A stretch of DNA of 64,000 bases, taken from positions 794,001-858,000 of the forward strand of contig NZ_CP113941.1 in the NCBI RefSeq assembly GCF_029392675.1. Reading direction: 5' to 3'. This document shows positions 1-9,671 of this stretch, piece after piece; within the stretch, counting starts at the first letter, position 1; every line of letters starts with the position of its first letter. Under the pieces are notes generated by a model. That model did no database searches. It saw only the letters and a list, made by a program, of their open reading frames with translations, and was not told the origin of the DNA. This DNA is from Lactobacillus sp. ESL0684 (GTDB lineage: Bacteria; Bacillota; Bacilli; Lactobacillales; Lactobacillaceae). Position numbers and translations under genes: made by a program.

Positions 1-1
1 T

Positions 2-109
2 AACTTTGAAGACTTTTATGGTCATGAATATACTGAGCTATTACGTAAAGTTAAGAATCTGTTTGATCCAAACCATATTTTGAATCCTGGTAAGATTTTT
101 AAAATGTAA
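2..109 (+). CDS. FAD-linked oxidase, C-terminal fragment (partial)
   Basis: Only the last 35 codons are in the window, ending at TAA 107-109. The tail reads FYGHEYTELLRKVKNLFDPN followed by HILNPGKIF. A ...LFDP..ILNPGK.. ending is the usual C-terminus of the FAD_oxidase_C / glycolate oxidase GlcD and D-lactate dehydrogenase group of flavoproteins, which oxidise 2-hydroxy acids. The FAD-binding part lies outside the window, so substrate and cofactor cannot be judged. A hairpin terminator follows directly. Confidence 0.6.
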   Translation, partial: NFEDFYGHEYTELLRKVKNLFDPNHILNPGKIFKM

Positions 110-110
110 A

Positions 111-164
111 GCTAAATAAAAAGATGAGTACTATGATAAGTGGTACCCATCTTTTTTATTTAGC
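111..164. terminator. Bidirectional intrinsic terminator
   Basis: A long stem pairs 111-131 (GCTAAATAAAAAGATGAGTAC) with 143-164, around a short loop, and has A- and T-rich flanks on both sides. It serves the upstream oxidase on + and plsC on -; the plsC stop codon lies inside the right arm. Confidence 0.8.
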
Positions 165-785
165 TTCGTAATGAAAATTTGGATTTTGCTCGTGGTCAAT
201 TTGGTCCCAAGCGGCTTGTAACTGTTGACCAAATTTGGCTTCATTATCATGATTTAGTTTCATTTTGTGGTCAACATGGATTGGTTTACCAAAACAAACA
301 TTAAGTGATTGTCTTTTAAGCAGACCACTAAATGTGAGAGGACCTTGATAAACGACTGGTACGATTGGCTTACCAGATAATTTGGCAATGGCTAAAGTAC
401 CACCTTTTAGATCATTTGAATGCCGAGTTCCAGAGGGAAAAATGATCAAGGAGTAATTACCTTGCTTTAGGCCCTTAATTGGAATTTTGAGCGTTGAAGG
501 ACCAGGATGTTTGCGATCAACAGCAAAAGCATGAGCATGATTTAGAATAAAACGCAAAATTGGATTTTTGAATAATTCAATTTTAGCCATAAACATAAAT
601 TCCTTAGGACTAGCTGCAAGTGCAAATAAGATTGGCTCCCACCAGGTTCGATGTGGTGCAGCTAAGATATAATTTCCATCAGGAATTCTATCCTGATGGA
701 AAACGTGTAAGTGGCCATTTAGAATCCAGACAACAAATCGAGCGACTGGACGAATAAAACGATAAAACAAAATATTTCCCTCCAT
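156..785 (-). CDS. plsC: 1-acyl-sn-glycerol-3-phosphate acyltransferase (PlsC family)
   Basis: This 209-aa membrane-associated acyltransferase should convert lysophosphatidic acid to phosphatidic acid in phospholipid synthesis. An N-terminal hydrophobic stretch lies at about residues 8-22. The catalytic block is APHRTWWE at 43-50, the second signature FPSGTR is at 116-121, and VPVVYQGP is at 142-149. The family consensus is HX4D and FPEGTR; here both acidic positions differ (HX4E with H45/E50, and FPSGTR). Length is normal. It is divergent from the methyltransferase fusion gene at 833 and shares a terminator with the gene on its 3' side. The family is sure; the exact substrate is inferred. 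Confidence 0.85.
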   Translation of the reverse strand: MEGNILFYRFIRPVARFVVWILNGHLHVFHQDRIPDGNYILAAPHRTWWEPILFALAASPKEFMFMAKIELFKNPILRFILNHAHAFAVDRKHPGPSTLKIPIKGLKQGNYSLIIFPSGTRHSNDLKGGTLAIAKLSGKPIVPVVYQGPLTFSGLLKRQSLNVCFGKPIHVDHKMKLNHDNEAKFGQQLQAAWDQIDHEQNPNFHYEAK

Positions 786-832
786 TTGTTGTAAAATATT
801 ATAGCAAAGCAGGTGGGAAGGACAAAATTTTT

Positions 833-1858
833 ATGGCAATTTTAAAAGAAAATGAACGGATCGATTATATGTACAGCGATAACCTGAAAATAATTCAAGA
901 CAAAACTGCGTTTAGTTTTTCATTAGATACACTATTATTGGCTGCAAGTGCCAAAGTAGCAATTCGCGATCGTTTTAAAGTGGTAGATTTATGTGCAGGT
1001 AATTGTGCAGCTAGTCTATACATGTCTCAGTTTAATCGGGCAAACTACGATGCAATTGAGATTCAACCAGCAGCTGCTTCTCAAGCCAAACGTTCAGTAG
1101 AACTTAATCATTTAGAAAACCGAATTACTGTTTACGAAGCTGATGTTAAAGATGCCACTAACTTTTTGCGTAAGGACTCCTATGATGTTGTGGTCGTTAA
1201 TCCTCCTTATTTTAAGGTTCCTACTGGGCATGAAGTTAATCCTGATCCCAAAAAGGCAATTGCTCGCCACGAAATCTTGATTAATCTAGAAGAAATTATC
1301 AGTGTTGCTAGTGGTTTACTTAAGATGAAAGGTAAGTTATTCATGGTACATCGACCTGAGCGACTTAATGAGATTACCTATTTTTGTCTTAAGCATGACT
1401 TAAGCATCAAAATGGTTCAGCCCTATGTTGCTCATCGCGGTGAAGATAGTAATTTAATTATTGTTGAAGCGGTGAAACATACGGCAAGTGACGGCTTAGT
1501 ATTAAAAGATGCTGTTGAGGTCCATGATCAAGCAGGCAATTATTTACCGGCAATTGAGCAAATTATTCATGAGCAGCCTACTAGCAAACTTAATTCAACT
1601 AAAGATTATTACTTTTATGTACTTTTGTGTCATGATGGTAGCTTTTATGGCGGCTTTACCGATAATTTGCAAAAAAGGCTTAATGCTCATAATGCAGGCA
1701 AGGGAGCAAAGTATACTAGGGCTCGTAGACCGGTTAAAATGATTTATCATGAAAAATTTGCTGATAAAAGTTTAGCTTTAAAAAGGGAATATTGGTTTAA
1801 ACACCATTCAAGAGCTTGGAAGGAGCAGTTTTTACGTGATCATCATGTTGAATTTTAA
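833..1858 (+). CDS. Fused tRNA1(Val) A37 N6-methyltransferase (TrmN6-like) and GIY-YIG domain
   Basis: The 341-aa protein joins two domains. Residues about 1-245 form a class I SAM methyltransferase with the SAM loop [10 protein letters not shown] (about 50-59) and the N6-adenine motif NPPY (122-125), matching TrmN6/YabB. Residues about 255-341 form a small GIY-YIG nuclease domain of the YhbQ/YazA (UPF0213) type, with YVLLC and FYGGFTDN, then KRLNAHN and the catalytic-type glutamate in YHEKF. In Bacillus the equivalent yabB and yazA are separate neighbouring genes. The start at 833 is preceded by GGGAAGGA about 10 nt away. Methylation of tRNA adenine is a family-level inference; the role of the nuclease half is unknown. 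Confidence 0.85.
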   Translation: MAILKENERIDYMYSDNLKIIQDKTAFSFSLDTLLLAASAKVAIRDRFKVVDLCAGNCAASLYMSQFNRANYDAIEIQPAAASQAKRSVELNHLENRITVYEADVKDATNFLRKDSYDVVVVNPPYFKVPTGHEVNPDPKKAIARHEILINLEEIISVASGLLKMKGKLFMVHRPERLNEITYFCLKHDLSIKMVQPYVAHRGEDSNLIIVEAVKHTASDGLVLKDAVEVHDQAGNYLPAIEQIIHEQPTSKLNSTKDYYFYVLLCHDGSFYGGFTDNLQKRLNAHNAGKGAKYTRARRPVKMIYHEKFADKSLALKREYWFKHHSRAWKEQFLRDHHVEF

Positions 1859-1860
1859 TC

Positions 1861-1889
1861 TTGCATCGTAAGCAAAAGTTTAGTATCAT
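1861..1889 (+). promoter_or_regulatory. Probable rpsB-tsf promoter
   Basis: TTGCAT at 1861-1866 and TATCAT at 1884-1889 are separated by 17 bp, just upstream of the structured rpsB leader. Confidence 0.55.
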
Positions 1890-1923
1890 TTTATAGTATG
1901 CTGCAAAAGTAGCATAGCTTAGA

Positions 1924-1986
1924 AGACATCAGTCGTAATCAATATTTTGGTGCCAATATTTTGGCGAAGTATTGAAATGATCGTCT
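1924..1986 (+). promoter_or_regulatory. Structured rpsB leader (candidate S2 autoregulatory RNA)
   Basis: Three nested helices can be drawn. AGAC 1924-1927 pairs with GTCT 1983-1986; TCAATATT 1939-1946 pairs with AGTATTGA 1968-1975; GCCAA 1952-1956 pairs with TTGGC 1961-1965. The structure sits between promoter and ribosome-binding site. Ribosomal protein S2 operons are autoregulated through their leaders in several bacteria, so this is a plausible S2-binding leader, but binding is inferred only. Confidence 0.45.
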
Positions 1987-2017
1987 GAGAAGATTAAAAC
2001 CATAGGAGGAAGTTATT

Positions 2018-2800
2018 ATGTCAGTAGTTTCAATGAAACAATTACTTGAAGCCGGTGTTCATTTTGGTCACCAAACTAGAAGATGGGATCCTAAGATGGC
2101 TCCTTACATTTTCACTCAAAGAAACGGCATTTACATTATTGATTTGCAAAAGACCATCAAGATGCTCGATGACGCATATTCATTCATGAGAGCAATCGCT
2201 CAAGATGGTGGCGTTATTCTCTTTGTTGGTACTAAAAAACAGGCCCAAGATTCTATTGCTGAAGAAGCAACTCGTGCAGGTCAATACTACATTAATCAAC
2301 GTTGGTTAGGTGGTACTTTGACTAACTGGAAGACAATCCAAAGCAGAGTGCAAAGATTAAAAGATTTAAAGAAGATGGCAGAAGATGGTACTTTTGATGT
2401 GCTACCAAAGAAGGAAGCTTCACTGCTAACTAAAGAAAAGGATAAACTTGAAAGATTTTTAGGTGGTATCGAAGATATGCCTAGAATTCCAGATGTTTTG
2501 TTCGTAGTTGACCCTAAGAAAGAAAAGATTGCAGTTCACGAAGCTAACATTCTCGGTATTCCAGTCGTTGCTATGGTTGATACTAATACTGATCCAGATC
2601 CAGTTGATGTTGTGATTCCATCTAATGATGACGCAATCCGGGCTATTCGCTTGATTTCTGGTGCGATGGCTGATGCTGTTATTGAAGGCAAGCAGGGTCA
2701 AGATGATACCGAAAGCGTAGAAGCAGAAATGACTAACGCTGAAGGCGAAACCGAGGATGTAGAAGTTACTGAAACTGTTACAGAATCAAACGAAGATTAG
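2018..2800 (+). CDS. rpsB: 30S ribosomal protein S2
   Basis: This 260-aa S2 protein of the small ribosomal subunit opens with the family's [18 protein letters not shown] and carries the internal [11 protein letters not shown] and [13 protein letters not shown] blocks. About 35 C-terminal residues (from roughly 226) are an acidic tail rich in Glu, Asp and Thr, longer than in minimal S2 proteins. The start has a strong AGGAGG site 8 nt upstream. It is co-transcribed with tsf, the classic rpsB-tsf pair, and is preceded by a structured leader. Confidence 0.97.
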   Translation: MSVVSMKQLLEAGVHFGHQTRRWDPKMAPYIFTQRNGIYIIDLQKTIKMLDDAYSFMRAIAQDGGVILFVGTKKQAQDSIAEEATRAGQYYINQRWLGGTLTNWKTIQSRVQRLKDLKKMAEDGTFDVLPKKEASLLTKEKDKLERFLGGIEDMPRIPDVLFVVDPKKEKIAVHEANILGIPVVAMVDTNTDPDPVDVVIPSNDDAIRAIRLISGAMADAVIEGKQGQDDTESVEAEMTNAEGETEDVEVTETVTESNED

Positions 2801-2835
2801 TTTTTACAGATAGTTTTTGATTAGGAGGACACGTT

Positions 2836-3711
2836 ATGGCACAGATTACTGCTAAACAAGTTAAGGAGTTACGTGATCGTACCGGTGCAGGTATGATGGA
2901 CTCCAAGAAGGCTTTAGTTGAATCAGATGGTGACATTGAGAAGGCAATTGACATCTTAAAAGAAAAAGGTGTTGCTAAAGCCGCTAAGAAGAGTGGTCGA
3001 ATTGCTGCTGAAGGTTTAGCTGAGTTTGCTTTTGCAGGCAATGATGCAGTCTTAGTTGAGATTAATTCAGAAACTGACTTTGTTTCATCTAATGATAAGT
3101 TTGTAAAATTAGTTGATGATGTTACTAAGGCAATTTTAGCTGCAAAGCCAGCTAATGTTGAAGAAGCCTTGGAAGCTCCAATGGGTGAATCAACGATTGG
3201 TAAGGAAATTACTAATTTGACTGCTGTTATTGGTGAAAAGATCACTTTAAGACGTTTTGATCTTATTACTAAGAATGATGATGAAGTTTTTGGTGCTTAT
3301 AAGCATAATGGTGGTGCTATTGCTGCTGTTGCAACTTTAAAGGGCGATAGTGAAGAAGCTGCTAAGAATGTAGCAATGCACGTAGCCGCAATTAATCCAG
3401 AATACTTGAATAGAGAATCTGTTCCAGAAGCAGATTTGGAACGTCAAAAAGAAATCTTTACTAAAGAGACTGAAAATGAGGGTAAACCTGCAAAGATTGT
3501 ACCTAAGATTGTTCAGGGTCGAGTAAACAAATACTTAAGTGAAATTTGTTTAGTTGATCAACCTTACGTTAAAGATTCTGATCAAACAGTTGCTGAATAT
3601 GCAAAATCAACTGGTAGTGAAGTCGTTGGTTTTACTCGTTACGAAGTTGGAGAAGGTATCGAGAAGAAACAAGAAGATTTTGCTGCTGAAGTACAGGAAC
3701 AAATGAAGTAA
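2836..3711 (+). CDS. tsf: Elongation factor Ts
   Basis: The 291-aa EF-Ts is the nucleotide exchange factor for EF-Tu. It begins with the UBA-like N-terminal domain (VKELRDRTGAGMMDSKKAL) and carries the TDFV motif (INSETDFVSSND, about 75-86) that inserts into the EF-Tu nucleotide pocket. It follows rpsB by 35 bp with its own AGGAGG, and the pair ends at a clear terminator. Confidence 0.97.
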   Translation: MAQITAKQVKELRDRTGAGMMDSKKALVESDGDIEKAIDILKEKGVAKAAKKSGRIAAEGLAEFAFAGNDAVLVEINSETDFVSSNDKFVKLVDDVTKAILAAKPANVEEALEAPMGESTIGKEITNLTAVIGEKITLRRFDLITKNDDEVFGAYKHNGGAIAAVATLKGDSEEAAKNVAMHVAAINPEYLNRESVPEADLERQKEIFTKETENEGKPAKIVPKIVQGRVNKYLSEICLVDQPYVKDSDQTVAEYAKSTGSEVVGFTRYEVGEGIEKKQEDFAAEVQEQMK

Positions 3712-3728
3712 TTTGTTGATCGCTTAGA

Positions 3729-3755
3729 AGAGAGGGTTATACCTCTCTTTTTTTC
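3729..3755 (+). terminator. rpsB-tsf terminator
   Basis: AGAGAGG 3729-3735 pairs with CCTCTCT 3742-3748, followed by a run of T. Confidence 0.9.
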
Positions 3756-3842
3756 TAGATAAAATTGCACTGTTTTATTTAGTTGGGCACACAATCAATT
3801 AATTTATATGGTAAAATGGTTAAAGCTAATAGGGAGGTCGTC

Positions 3843-4568
3843 ATGACTAAAGTTAAATATAAGCGAATTGTTTTAAAAATTTCCGGTGAAGCACTTGCTG
3901 GTGATGAAGGTAGTGGAATTAATCCGACCGTTATTAGTCATTTAGCTCAAGAAATTAAATCCGTGCATGACTTAGGTGTTGATATTGGCATCGTTTGTGG
4001 TGGTGGCAATATGTGGCGTGGCGAAACTGGTGCTAAGCTAGGAATGGAACGTTCACAAGCTGACTATATGGGAATGCTGGCAACTATTATGAATGGTCTT
4101 GCATTACAAGATGGTTTGGAGCATATTGGCGTTCCTACTAGATTACAAACTTCAATTGAAATGAGACAAGTTGCTGAACCTTATATCAGGCGAAAGGCAA
4201 TTCGCCATTTAGAAAAAGGTCGTGTAGTTATCATGGGTGGAGGTACTGGTAATCCTTACTTTTCAACCGATACAACTGCAGCTTTGAGAGCTGCTGAGAT
4301 TAATGCAGATGTTATTTTAATGGCTAAAAATGGCGTTGATGGTGTCTATTCTGCTGATCCAAAAGTTGATCCCAAAGCAACTAAGTATAATGAATTGACT
4401 CAACTTGATCTAATCTCACAAAACTTGCAAGTAATGGATCGCACTGCTAGTTCACTGTCAATGGATACTAACATTCCATTGATTGTCTTTAACGTAAATA
4501 CTGAAGGCAATATTAAACGCGTAGTCCAAGGTGAAAAAATTGGTACTGTTATCGAGGGTGGTAAATAA
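3843..4568 (+). CDS. pyrH: UMP kinase
   Basis: This 241-aa hexameric bacterial UMP kinase makes UDP from UMP and ATP in the cytoplasm. The amino-acid-kinase core shows KISGEALAG at about 12-20, GGGNMWRG, and [20 protein letters not shown] start it at ATG 3843 because GGGAGG precedes it and the family begins just before the [11 protein letters not shown] strand; the frame is open further upstream, but that part lies in a promoter-like stretch (TTGGGC 3783, TATATG 3805). Its stop overlaps the frr start by one base (TAATG), giving tight coupling. Confidence 0.96.
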   Translation: MTKVKYKRIVLKISGEALAGDEGSGINPTVISHLAQEIKSVHDLGVDIGIVCGGGNMWRGETGAKLGMERSQADYMGMLATIMNGLALQDGLEHIGVPTRLQTSIEMRQVAEPYIRRKAIRHLEKGRVVIMGGGTGNPYFSTDTTAALRAAEINADVILMAKNGVDGVYSADPKVDPKATKYNELTQLDLISQNLQVMDRTASSLSMDTNIPLIVFNVNTEGNIKRVVQGEKIGTVIEGGK

Positions 4569-5125
4569 TGAATAACGAAATCGTCAAAAAAGCACAAGAC
4601 AATATGGACAAATCGATTACTGTTTTTCAAAAAAATTTGTCTGCAATTCGAGCTGGTGTAGCTAACGCTGCTTTACTTAATGGTGTTCAAGTTGATTATT
4701 ATGGTGCACCAACTCCGCTGACACAATTATCAAGTGTTACGATTCCGGAACCTCGAGTGTTAATGATTACTCCTTATGATCAAAACAGTCTTGACAATAT
4801 CGAGCACGCATTGTTAGCCTCGAACTTAGGCTTAACTCCAGCTAATGATGGTAAAGTTATTAGATTAGTTATCCCACAGCTAACCGGGGAGCGCCGTCAA
4901 GAAATCGCCAAGCAAGTTAATAAGACTGCTGAAGAGGCTAAGATAGCTGTGCGTAATGTTCGCCGCGATGCCATGAATGGGCTTAAAAAACAGGCTAAAG
5001 ATGATGAAATTACTGAAGATGAGCAACGAAGTTTAGAAAAGCAAGTTCAAAAAATTACTGATAATGCCACTAAAAAGATTGATGAACTTGCTGATCAAAA
5101 GCGTTCTGAAATTACTAAAGGTTAG
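4568..5125 (+). CDS. frr: Ribosome recycling factor
   Basis: The 185-aa RRF works with EF-G to split post-termination ribosomes. The family signature is present throughout, including FQKNLSAIRAG, the central VTIPEPRVLMITPYDQ stretch, and the C-terminal VRNVRRDAM helix. Length is exactly normal. It is translationally coupled to pyrH and lies 3 bp from uppS, all on one transcript. Confidence 0.97.
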   Translation: MNNEIVKKAQDNMDKSITVFQKNLSAIRAGVANAALLNGVQVDYYGAPTPLTQLSSVTIPEPRVLMITPYDQNSLDNIEHALLASNLGLTPANDGKVIRLVIPQLTGERRQEIAKQVNKTAEEAKIAVRNVRRDAMNGLKKQAKDDEITEDEQRSLEKQVQKITDNATKKIDELADQKRSEITKG

Positions 5126-5128
5126 ACA

Positions 5129-5860
5129 ATGCCTAAAAATAATGAATTAAATCACCTTGCAATTATTATGGATGGTAACGGTCGATGGGCGACAAAACAG
5201 GGTAAGCCGCGGATTGCTGGACACTACGAAGGCATGAACAATGTTGAACGGATCACCTTAGCAGCTGATAAGTTAGGGATCAAAGTCTTATCACTATATG
5301 CTTTTTCAACAGAAAATTGGGCTCGTCCAAAAGAAGAAGTTGCCTATTTGATGAACTTGCCGGTTCGCTTTTTTAGTAAGTTTATGCCCACTCTGCAAAA
5401 GAATAATGTCAAAGTTAATATCATGGGTTATCTAGATGAGTTACCACGGAAAACGCATGATGTTGTTGAAAGGGCAATGACTGAAACCGCTAATAATACC
5501 GGCTTAGTCTTAAATTTTGCCTTTAATTATGGTTCCAGAAGTGAAATTATTACGGCGGTTAAGGAAATTGGGACTCAGATTGAAGCTGGTCAATTAACTA
5601 GTGAACAAATTGATGAGGAAATGCTCTCCAAACATTTAATGACAGCTAAATTTGGTGAATATCGTGATCCAGACTTACTAATTAGAACTTCTGGAGAACA
5701 GCGAATTTCTAATTTTTTATTGTGGCAGCTAGCTTATTCTGAGTTAGCTTTTAGCCCTAAAAATTGGCCAGATTTTAATGAAGATGATTTAAAAGCATTT
5801 GTAACTGATTTTGCTGGGCGAAATCGCCGTTATGGCAAAGTGGATGAATCGGATAGTTAG
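5129..5860 (+). CDS. uppS: Undecaprenyl diphosphate synthase (isoprenyl transferase)
   Basis: This cis-prenyltransferase (243 aa) builds the C55 lipid carrier for peptidoglycan and other wall polymers. The catalytic MDGNGRWA motif (Asp15) is near the N-terminus, YAFSTENW follows, and the C-terminal substrate-binding block [20 protein letters not shown] is intact. There are only 3 bp between the frr stop and this ATG. The family is soluble and membrane-associated. Confidence 0.96.
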   Translation: MPKNNELNHLAIIMDGNGRWATKQGKPRIAGHYEGMNNVERITLAADKLGIKVLSLYAFSTENWARPKEEVAYLMNLPVRFFSKFMPTLQKNNVKVNIMGYLDELPRKTHDVVERAMTETANNTGLVLNFAFNYGSRSEIITAVKEIGTQIEAGQLTSEQIDEEMLSKHLMTAKFGEYRDPDLLIRTSGEQRISNFLLWQLAYSELAFSPKNWPDFNEDDLKAFVTDFAGRNRRYGKVDESDS

Positions 5861-5869
5861 GTTAATTAT

Positions 5870-6667
5870 ATGAAACAACGAGTTACTACGGCAATTATTG
5901 CCTTAATTTTATTTATTCCCATAGTTTTAATGGGTGGTTTGTGGATTGATTGGTTGGTCATTGCTCTGGCGGCGGTCGGAATCAGCGAAGTCTTTTTAAT
6001 GAAGAAGCAAATCTTGATTTCGATTAACTTTGTGTTAGCGTTGCTGGCAACAATGACATTGGCTGCACCTGATAATTTCTTTAGTGGCTTGCCTGCTAAC
6101 TGGTCGAGATATGGTATTTACTTTGCATTAGTATTGCTAATGCTTACTTGGACAGTTTTATCAAAAAATAAAACTAATTTTGATGATGTTGGGGTGTATA
6201 CACTAGCGTCACTTTATATTGGCATCGGTTTTCATTGTATGGCAGCAATTAGAAACAGTAGCAACGGTTTAGCGTTGCTGGGCTATGTATTCGTGGTTGT
6301 TTGGTTGACCGATACCGGTGCATACATGATAGGCCGCGTGATTGGTAAACATAAACTTTGGCCAGTAATTAGTCCTAATAAAACTTGGGAAGGCTCAATC
6401 GGTGGTACTGTTTGCGCAGTTGCTTGTGCTGCGGTATATGTTTATTGTGTGGCGACAGGCTACTCACAAACTGAGCTAATTATGTTGGCGATTGTATTGT
6501 CAATTGTAGGTCAATTAGGAGATCTAGTTGAATCAGCCTATAAGCGATACTATGGAGTTAAGGATTCAGGTAAGATTTTACCTGGACATGGCGGAATATT
6601 GGATCGTTTTGATAGTATGCTGTTTGTATTGCCTGTTGTTACGGCTTTATTAGGCGTGATCCATTAG
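5870..6667 (+). CDS. cdsA: Phosphatidate cytidylyltransferase (CDP-diglyceride synthase)
   Basis: A 265-aa polytopic membrane enzyme making CDP-diacylglycerol from phosphatidic acid and CTP. It shows about seven to eight hydrophobic segments and the C-terminal CdsA signature from about residue 222, ESAYKRYYGVKDSGKILPGH, followed by GGILDRFDS. It follows uppS by 9 bp and precedes rseP by 11 bp, the normal uppS-cdsA-rseP-proS order of Lactobacillales. Confidence 0.95.
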   Translation: MKQRVTTAIIALILFIPIVLMGGLWIDWLVIALAAVGISEVFLMKKQILISINFVLALLATMTLAAPDNFFSGLPANWSRYGIYFALVLLMLTWTVLSKNKTNFDDVGVYTLASLYIGIGFHCMAAIRNSSNGLALLGYVFVVVWLTDTGAYMIGRVIGKHKLWPVISPNKTWEGSIGGTVCAVACAAVYVYCVATGYSQTELIMLAIVLSIVGQLGDLVESAYKRYYGVKDSGKILPGHGGILDRFDSMLFVLPVVTALLGVIH

Positions 6668-6678
6668 GAGGAGCTCGA

Positions 6679-7935
6679 TTGAAAGGTATACTAATCTTTT
6701 TAGTAGTCTTTGGTATTTTAGTCTTTGTGCATGAATTTGGTCATTTCGTTGTAGCTAAAAAATGTGGTATTTTAGTACGCGAATTTTCAATTGGTATGGG
6801 TCCAAAACTTTTTCAAGTTAGGCGTAACCCAACTACATATACAATTCGCTGGTTGCCACTTGGTGGCTACGTTCGCTTAGCCAGCAAAGATGAAATTGCA
6901 GAGTTACCAGCTGGAATGACAGTAATTTTACAGTTGAATGAGCAAAATGAAGTAACTAGAATTGATGCTTCAGGCTCTGATATTCCAATTGAAGGAATTC
7001 CAGTTCAAGTCACTAAGGCTGATTTAGTTGATAAACTAACAATTACTGGTTATGAAAATGCTGATGAGGACCAATTAGTTACTTTTCGCGTAAATCATGA
7101 TGCAACTGTCATCGATGATTCAAAGACCGAATTAGTTATTGCACCGCGCGATACTCAGTTTCAAAATGCTAATGTCTGGCAAAAGCTAGCTACTAATATT
7201 GCAGGACCACTGATGAATATTATTTTAGGTTTTGTGGTTTTTTTAATTTGGACTTTTACGGTTGCTGGTCCTGCTACTACTACGGTTGGTCATGTTGCAA
7301 ACAATTCACCAGCAGCTGCTGCACAGATTAAGACTGGCGAAAGGTTTGTGTCAATTGCTGATCACCAGATAAAAAACTTTGATGATGTAGCACAGCAAAT
7401 TGATGCTAGCAAAGGAAAGTCTTTAGATGTTGTTCTAGCAGAACATGGTCAACAAAGAAAAGTTAAATTACAGCCTAAGGCTAAAAAGGTTCAAGGCAAA
7501 ACAGTTTATCAAATTGGTATACAAGCTAAAAGTGATAACAGTTACGGCGCAAAATTAAAGCGTGGATGGGATACTGCAGTTTCAACTACAGGAATGATTT
7601 TCACTGCTGTTGGCGGTTTGTTTAAGAATTTTAGTTTAAATAAGTTATCTGGGCCAGTTGGAATCTATTCGGAGACGTCTCAAGTTTCACAAATGGGTTT
7701 TTCTTATATTTTATCGTTTTTAGCAATGATCTCGATTAATTTGGGAATTGTCAATTTAATTCCGGTACCAGGTTTAGATGGTGGGAAGTTTTTCTTAAAT
7801 ATAATTGAAATTTTCCGTGGTAAGCCAATTGCTGAGAATCATGAAGAAATGATAGAACTAATTGGCTTTGGGTTATTATTAGTTTTAATCATTGCAGTTA
7901 CTGGTAATGACATTTATCGTTACTTTATTAAGTAA
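6679..7935 (+). CDS. rseP: Site-2 (RseP family) membrane metalloprotease
   Basis: The 418-aa zinc metalloprotease cleaves transmembrane segments of anti-sigma factors and signal-peptide remnants. It has HEFGH near residue 18 (zinc ligands), a PDZ domain at about 200-275, and the third zinc ligand in VPGLDGGK near 365, with at least four membrane segments. The start is a TTG at 6679 just after GGAGGAG; no better start exists. A segment at about 75-155 between the first helices is longer than in compact homologues. It lies within the uppS-polC run. Confidence 0.93.
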   Translation: MKGILIFLVVFGILVFVHEFGHFVVAKKCGILVREFSIGMGPKLFQVRRNPTTYTIRWLPLGGYVRLASKDEIAELPAGMTVILQLNEQNEVTRIDASGSDIPIEGIPVQVTKADLVDKLTITGYENADEDQLVTFRVNHDATVIDDSKTELVIAPRDTQFQNANVWQKLATNIAGPLMNIILGFVVFLIWTFTVAGPATTTVGHVANNSPAAAAQIKTGERFVSIADHQIKNFDDVAQQIDASKGKSLDVVLAEHGQQRKVKLQPKAKKVQGKTVYQIGIQAKSDNSYGAKLKRGWDTAVSTTGMIFTAVGGLFKNFSLNKLSGPVGIYSETSQVSQMGFSYILSFLAMISINLGIVNLIPVPGLDGGKFFLNIIEIFRGKPIAENHEEMIELIGFGLLLVLIIAVTGNDIYRYFIK

Positions 7936-7964
7936 GAATTAGAAAAAATTCTAGGGAGAAGTTT

Positions 7965-9665
7965 ATGCGTCAATCAAAATTTTTCATGCCAACGCTAAAG
8001 GAAGCGCCAGCTGATGCGGTTGCACAGAGTCATAAGTTAATGTTGCGTGGAGGTTATATCCGCCAAGTAACAGCTGGTGTTTACGCATACCTGCCTTTGG
8101 GTTATCGTGTGTTGCGCAAGGCGGAAAAAATTATGGAAGAAGAAATGGACAAAATAAATGTGCCAGAAGTAACTATGCCACATTTATTGCCTGCTTCATT
8201 GTGGGAAGATTCTGGTCGTTTGCATAAATATGGTCCTGAAATGTTCAGTTTAAAGGATCGCCATGGCCGAGATAGCTTACTAGGGCCAACTCATGAAGAA
8301 ACTTTTACCGAAATTGTCGCTAAAAACTTAAAAAGCTACAAGCAAATGCCGATCGCACTATATCAAATTCAGACTAAATTTCGTGATGAAAATCGTCCTC
8401 GGTTTGGTTTGTTACGTGGTCGTGAATTTGTGATGCTTGATGCATATAGTTTTGCTGCTACTAAGCAGCAATTGGATGAGCAATTTGAAGATGAAAAGCG
8501 GGCTTTTGAAGCAATTTATCAACGCTGTGGTGTGCAAGTTAGTCCAGTAATTGCCGATTCGGGAACTATGGGTGGTAAAAATTCAACTGAATTTCAAGCT
8601 CCAGCCGCAATTGGTGAAGATGTAATTGCTACCAATGAGACTGGAACTTATTCTGCCAATTTAGAAATGGCCGTTAGTGTCGACACTTTTAAGCAGGATG
8701 AGGAGCCAGCTGATGAATTGACTGAAGTTGCTACTCCCAATCAAGAAACAATTGCTGATCTAGTTGACTTTTTACAAGTACCAGCAACACGAATAGTTAA
8801 AAGCGTTCTTTACCTAGTCGATGAAAAAGATTATGTTTTAGTTTTAATTCGCGGCGATAAGGAAATTAATGAAGTTAAACTTACCCATTTGTTGAATGCT
8901 GATTCACTGCGTCTTTTAACAGATGCTGAACTAGAAACTCTGACAGGTTCGCAAAAAGGTGGGATTGGCCCAATTAATGCTATTTGGGCAGATAAAATCG
9001 TTGCCGATGACACCGTTAAAGACCTGTTCAATGTTATTGTTGGTGCTAACAAAACTGGTTTTCAATTTAAAAATGCCAATCTTGGTCGTGATTTTAAAGT
9101 TGACCAGTTTGGTGATTTGCGTGTTGCTAACGAGGGTGAGCCAGATCCAATTGATCATTTGCCCCTTAAATTTACCAAATCAATTGAAGTTGGACACATT
9201 TTTAAATTAGGAACCTATTACACAGAAAATATGGGAGCGAGCTTTTTAGATCAAAATGGTAAGGCCCAGCCAGTAATCATGGGTTCTTACGGTATTGGGG
9301 TTACTAGAATGTTATCAGCGGTTGTCGAACAGCATTATACTGATAATGGTATCGCTTGGCCTAAAGAAATTGCGCCTTTTGCTGTGCATATTGTACAAAT
9401 GAAGATGAAAGATGCGGCACAAACTGCATTAGCTGAACAGCTTGAACAGAAATACAGTGGTAAGTATGATGTTCTCTATGATGATCGAAACGAACGTGCA
9501 GGAGTTAAATTTGCAGATGCAGATTTAGTTGGTGCGCCTATAAGGATTACGATTGGTAAAAAAGCTGATGCTGGAATTGTTGAGGTTAAACGGTCAACTG
9601 ATGATCGTGCTGTTGAAATGTCAATCGCAGATTTGGATAGTTTAGTAACTAAAGAGTTAGGATAA
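7965..9665 (+). CDS. proS: Prolyl-tRNA synthetase
   Basis: A 566-aa class II bacterial-type ProRS charging tRNA(Pro). Motif 2 lies in the FRDENRPRFGLLRGREF stretch, TGPTHEE-type GPTHEET is at about 105, motif 3 is YGIGVTRML near 443, and the anticodon-binding domain is C-terminal. An editing (INS) domain between motifs 2 and 3 (about 225-405) is present, so Ala-tRNA(Pro) clearance is expected. RBS GGGAGAAG precedes ATG 7965. Confidence 0.97.
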   Translation: MRQSKFFMPTLKEAPADAVAQSHKLMLRGGYIRQVTAGVYAYLPLGYRVLRKAEKIMEEEMDKINVPEVTMPHLLPASLWEDSGRLHKYGPEMFSLKDRHGRDSLLGPTHEETFTEIVAKNLKSYKQMPIALYQIQTKFRDENRPRFGLLRGREFVMLDAYSFAATKQQLDEQFEDEKRAFEAIYQRCGVQVSPVIADSGTMGGKNSTEFQAPAAIGEDVIATNETGTYSANLEMAVSVDTFKQDEEPADELTEVATPNQETIADLVDFLQVPATRIVKSVLYLVDEKDYVLVLIRGDKEINEVKLTHLLNADSLRLLTDAELETLTGSQKGGIGPINAIWADKIVADDTVKDLFNVIVGANKTGFQFKNANLGRDFKVDQFGDLRVANEGEPDPIDHLPLKFTKSIEVGHIFKLGTYYTENMGASFLDQNGKAQPVIMGSYGIGVTRMLSAVVEQHYTDNGIAWPKEIAPFAVHIVQMKMKDAAQTALAEQLEQKYSGKYDVLYDDRNERAGVKFADADLVGAPIRITIGKKADAGIVEVKRSTDDRAVEMSIADLDSLVTKELG

Positions 9666-9671
9666 TTTTTT

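Noticed and set aside
2778-3245. 155-codon open frame antisense to tsf
   Set aside because: It lies wholly opposite a conserved gene, with biased composition from the complementary strand and no RBS.
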